DNA of 64,000 nt from Solimonas flava DSM 18980 (lineage in GTDB: Bacteria; Pseudomonadota; Gammaproteobacteria; Nevskiales; Nevskiaceae): positions 1 to 64,000 of the forward strand of contig NZ_AUFV01000017.1 of assembly GCF_000426685.1 (NCBI RefSeq), given 5' to 3'. How positions within the stretch are numbered: position 1 is the stretch's first letter; every line of letters starts with the position of its first letter. Positions 61,979-64,000 of this stretch are shown here, piece by piece. Below the pieces are notes generated by a model that had not been told where the DNA came from, ran no database searches, and worked only from the letters and a program-made list of their open reading frames with translations. Both the position numbers and the translations under genes were made by a program.

Positions 61979-62558
61979 CGCCGTCGCCGGCCTGCTGCTG
62001 ACGCTGCTGCTGCCCGCCGCGGCGGCGCTGGCGCAGGACAGCACCGCCGACAAGAAGACCAACCGCGAAGCGCTCGAGCAGCTGCGCCCGAGCGGTCCGA
62101 TCACGGTCAAGGCCGACCGTGCCGAGTGGGTGCAGAACAACACCATGAAGTACGTCGGCAACGTGTCGATGGACTCCAGCTCGCTGGTCGTGCGCGGCGA
62201 CAGCATGGACGTGAAGCAGGCCGCCGACGGCCAGTTCGAGGCCTGGATTCACGGCGCGCCGGCGACGCTCGACCATGCCGCCGACCCCAAGGCCAGCGGC
62301 GCGGCGGCACAGGCGGTCCATGCCGAAGCCCGGGAGATCCACTACGACTCGCGCACCGGCACCGTCGACATGAGCGGCGGCGCGCGCCTGAAGCGCGGCG
62401 ACGACGAAGTGACCGGCGAGACGATCGGCTACATCGTGCCGGAGCGCCGCATCCGCGCCGCCAGCGGCGGCAGCGGCCAGGTCACCATCACCTTCCAGCC
62501 GCCGCCGCCGAAGAGCGAGACACCGACCGACGGCACGAACCCGGGCCCGCGCCCATGA
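61959..62558 (+). CDS. lptA: LPS transport periplasmic protein LptA
   Basis: A 199-residue periplasmic protein with a signal peptide (cleavage expected after ALA in AAALAQDST, about residue 25). The OstA/beta-jellyroll core is visible as [52 protein letters not shown] and [11 protein letters not shown]. The C-terminus is Pro-rich. It bridges the periplasm between LptC and LptD. Confidence 0.93.
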   Translation: MTHRAASAVAGLLLTLLLPAAAALAQDSTADKKTNREALEQLRPSGPITVKADRAEWVQNNTMKYVGNVSMDSSSLVVRGDSMDVKQAADGQFEAWIHGAPATLDHAADPKASGAAAQAVHAEAREIHYDSRTGTVDMSGGARLKRGDDEVTGETIGYIVPERRIRAASGGSGQVTITFQPPPPKSETPTDGTNPGPRP

Positions 62559-63289
62559 AGGGACCTTCGACGCTGTCGGCCTATGCGCTGGTCAAGCGCT
62601 TCAAGAAGCGCACCGTCGTGCGCGATGTCTCGCTGAGCGTGTCGAGCGGCGAGATCGTCGGCCTGCTCGGCCCGAACGGCGCCGGCAAGACCACCTCGTT
62701 CTACATGATCGTCGGCCTGATCCCGGCCGACGGCGGCCGCATCGAACTCGACGGCCGCGACATCACCGCGCTGCCGATGCACGCGCGCGCACGTCTCGGC
62801 CTCGGCTACCTGCCGCAGGAGGCCAGCGTGTTCCGCAAGCTGTCGGTGCGGGACAACATCCTGGCGATCCTCGAACTGCGCAGGGATCTCGACGCCGCCG
62901 GCCGCGAGACCGAGCTCGAACGCCTGCTCGGCGAACTGCACATCACCCATATTCGCGACGCCGAAGGTCAGGCGCTGTCCGGCGGCGAGCGCCGGCGCGT
63001 CGAGATCGCCCGCGCGCTGGCCGCGAACCCGCGGTTCATCCTGCTCGACGAGCCGTTCGCCGGCGTCGACCCGATCGCGGTCGGCGACATCCAGCAGATC
63101 GTCCACCACCTCAAGCAGCGCGGCATCGGCGTGCTGATCACCGACCACAACGTGCGCGAAACGCTGTCGCTCTGCGAGCGCGCCTACATCCTCGCCGAAG
63201 GCCAGGTGATCGCCGAAGGCTCGCCGGACACGCTGCTGGCCAACGAGACGGTCCGCCGGGTCTATCTCGGCGAGCAGTTCCGCCTGTAG
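62555..63289 (+). CDS. lptB: LPS export ABC transporter ATPase LptB
   Basis: A 244-residue ATPase of the LptB2FG exporter. Walker [30 protein letters not shown] (a LptB hallmark), signature [15 protein letters not shown], Walker [17 protein letters not shown] and switch His in DHNV. The ATG overlaps the lptA stop. No rpoN follows, unlike many relatives. Confidence 0.97.
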   Translation: MKGPSTLSAYALVKRFKKRTVVRDVSLSVSSGEIVGLLGPNGAGKTTSFYMIVGLIPADGGRIELDGRDITALPMHARARLGLGYLPQEASVFRKLSVRDNILAILELRRDLDAAGRETELERLLGELHITHIRDAEGQALSGGERRRVEIARALAANPRFILLDEPFAGVDPIAVGDIQQIVHHLKQRGIGVLITDHNVRETLSLCERAYILAEGQVIAEGSPDTLLANETVRRVYLGEQFRL

Positions 63290-63431
63290 CGCCGCGGCGC
63301 GCAGCCGCGCTCGCAGCGCACAACGCGGGCGACGCAGGCCCGCGCATCGCACCGGTCCGCTGCCATACAGCACCGGTTCATCGCCGCCGCCCTAATGAGG
63401 ACGCCCGGCATCACACGCGCGGGAGGCCGCC

Positions 63432-64000
63432 GTGAAGATCTTCCGCTGCGACCACTGCGGCCAGCTGCTGTTTTTCGAGAACTCGCAGTGCACGCGCTGC
63501 GGACACACGCTGGCGTTCCTGCCGGATCGGCGGCGGATGGCGGCGCTCGCTCTCGACGGCAACGGCGTCTGGCGCGTCGCCACGCGTGGCGCACAGGGCG
63601 CGCTGTACCGCCTGTGCGCCAATTACCGGACAGCGAACGTCTGCAACTGGGCGGTTCCGCACCACGAGGCCAGCGAGCTGTGCCTGTCGTGCCGGCTGAC
63701 GCGCACGCTGCCGGACCTGTCCGTGGCCGGCCACGCCGAAGCCTGGTACCGCCTCGAAATCGCCAAACGCCGGCTGCTGTACAGCCTGCTTGAACTGCGC
63801 CTGCCGATCGCCAGCCGCCACGACGACCCCGAGCGCGGACTCGCCTTCGACTTCCTCGCTGATCCGCATGCCGACACCGGCGATGCCGTGCTGACCGGCC
63901 ATGCGCACGGCGTCATCACCATCAACATCGCCGAGGCCGACGACACGCAGCGCGAGCAGCGCCGCGTCGCCCTGCATGAGCCGTACCGCACGCTGCTCGG
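63432..64000 (+). CDS. Zinc-ribbon putative zinc-binding metallopeptidase (DUF2248-like), 3' end cut by window
   Basis: The frame from GTG 63432 is open to the end of the window (189 codons). It starts with a zinc ribbon (MKIFRCDHCGQLLFFENSQC, then TRCG) and a second Cys set (LCANYRTANVCNW, LCLSCRL). Later segments AEAWYRLEIAKRRLLYSLLEL, GLAFDFLAD and LTGHAHGVITINIAEADD are, as I recall, characteristic of the putative zinc-peptidase family; the expected HEIGH-type site would lie just past the window. Function is unknown. It has no stop here. Confidence 0.85.
   Translation, partial: MKIFRCDHCGQLLFFENSQCTRCGHTLAFLPDRRRMAALALDGNGVWRVATRGAQGALYRLCANYRTANVCNWAVPHHEASELCLSCRLTRTLPDLSVAGHAEAWYRLEIAKRRLLYSLLELRLPIASRHDDPERGLAFDFLADPHADTGDAVLTGHAHGVITINIAEADDTQREQRRVALHEPYRTLL

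Overview
The window is a high-GC chromosomal segment of a Gram-negative bacterium, almost certainly a gammaproteobacterium. It carries a complete division and cell-wall (dcw) cluster in the order mraZ-rsmH-ftsL-ftsI-murE-murF-mraY-murD-ftsW-murG-murC-murB-ddl-ftsQ-ftsA-ftsZ-lpxC. It also has pilB-pilC-pilD-coaE-zapD-yacG, divergent rhlB/trxA-rho, and kdsD-kdsC-lptC-lptA-lptB. zapD, yacG, rhlB and the murB-ddl-ftsQ order point to Gammaproteobacteria; my guess of a Xanthomonadales/Nevskiales-like lineage rests only on gene order.

Layout. 1-1600: an IS3-family transposase gene split by a complete second IS3-family element, with terminal inverted repeats and a 3-bp target duplication. 1990-8169: a methyltransferase, an EamA transporter, a short-chain dehydrogenase, an ABC exporter and the Mg2+ channel MgtE. 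8362-10352: methionine-salvage genes mtnB-mtnD-mtnC. 10382-13836: a VanY-like peptidase coupled to cysQ, divergent yrfG, and a PBP7-type peptidase. 13918-17326: rhlB, trxA, rho. 17552-23089: type IV pilus assembly genes, then coaE, zapD, yacG. 23103-29703: Nudix/ThiE-like protein, argJ, secA, an M23 peptidase and divergent dciA. 29847-49130: lpxC and the dcw cluster, all on the minus strand, driven from an mraZ promoter with a classic three-repeat MraZ operator. 49531-49910: RNase P RNA. 49983-51199: an SRPBCC protein and a BtuF-like protein. 51282-58258: hisD, hisG, a NYN/LOTUS protein, murA, ibaG, LysE and an ABC-2 transporter. 58327-64000: photolyase, kdsD-kdsC-lptCAB, and the start of a zinc-ribbon metallopeptidase-like gene that runs off the window.

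Most of the window serves envelope building: UDP-MurNAc-pentapeptide synthesis (murA-F, ddl), lipid II (mraY, murG), septal synthesis (ftsW/I/L/Q, ftsA/Z), lipid A and Kdo (lpxC, kdsD/C) and LPS export (lptCAB). Genes overlap tightly through ATGA, GTGA or TGATG junctions, which implies translational coupling.

The most unusual signal is a pair of loci, mtnC (9542-9710) and ddl (35319-35580). At each, the first 11-20 codons occur twice. The two copies flank a related repeat of about 75 bp that contains two hairpins, the second with an MGGGAT loop. The upstream copy sits at the expected operon position and the downstream copy is the start of the working gene. This looks like a small element that inserts into gene starts and leaves the gene with a rebuilt 5' end. 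Three other intercistronic gaps (rsmH-ftsL, mraY-murD, kdsD-kdsC) are filled by short arginine-rich open frames whose start and stop codons overlap or abut the neighbouring genes.
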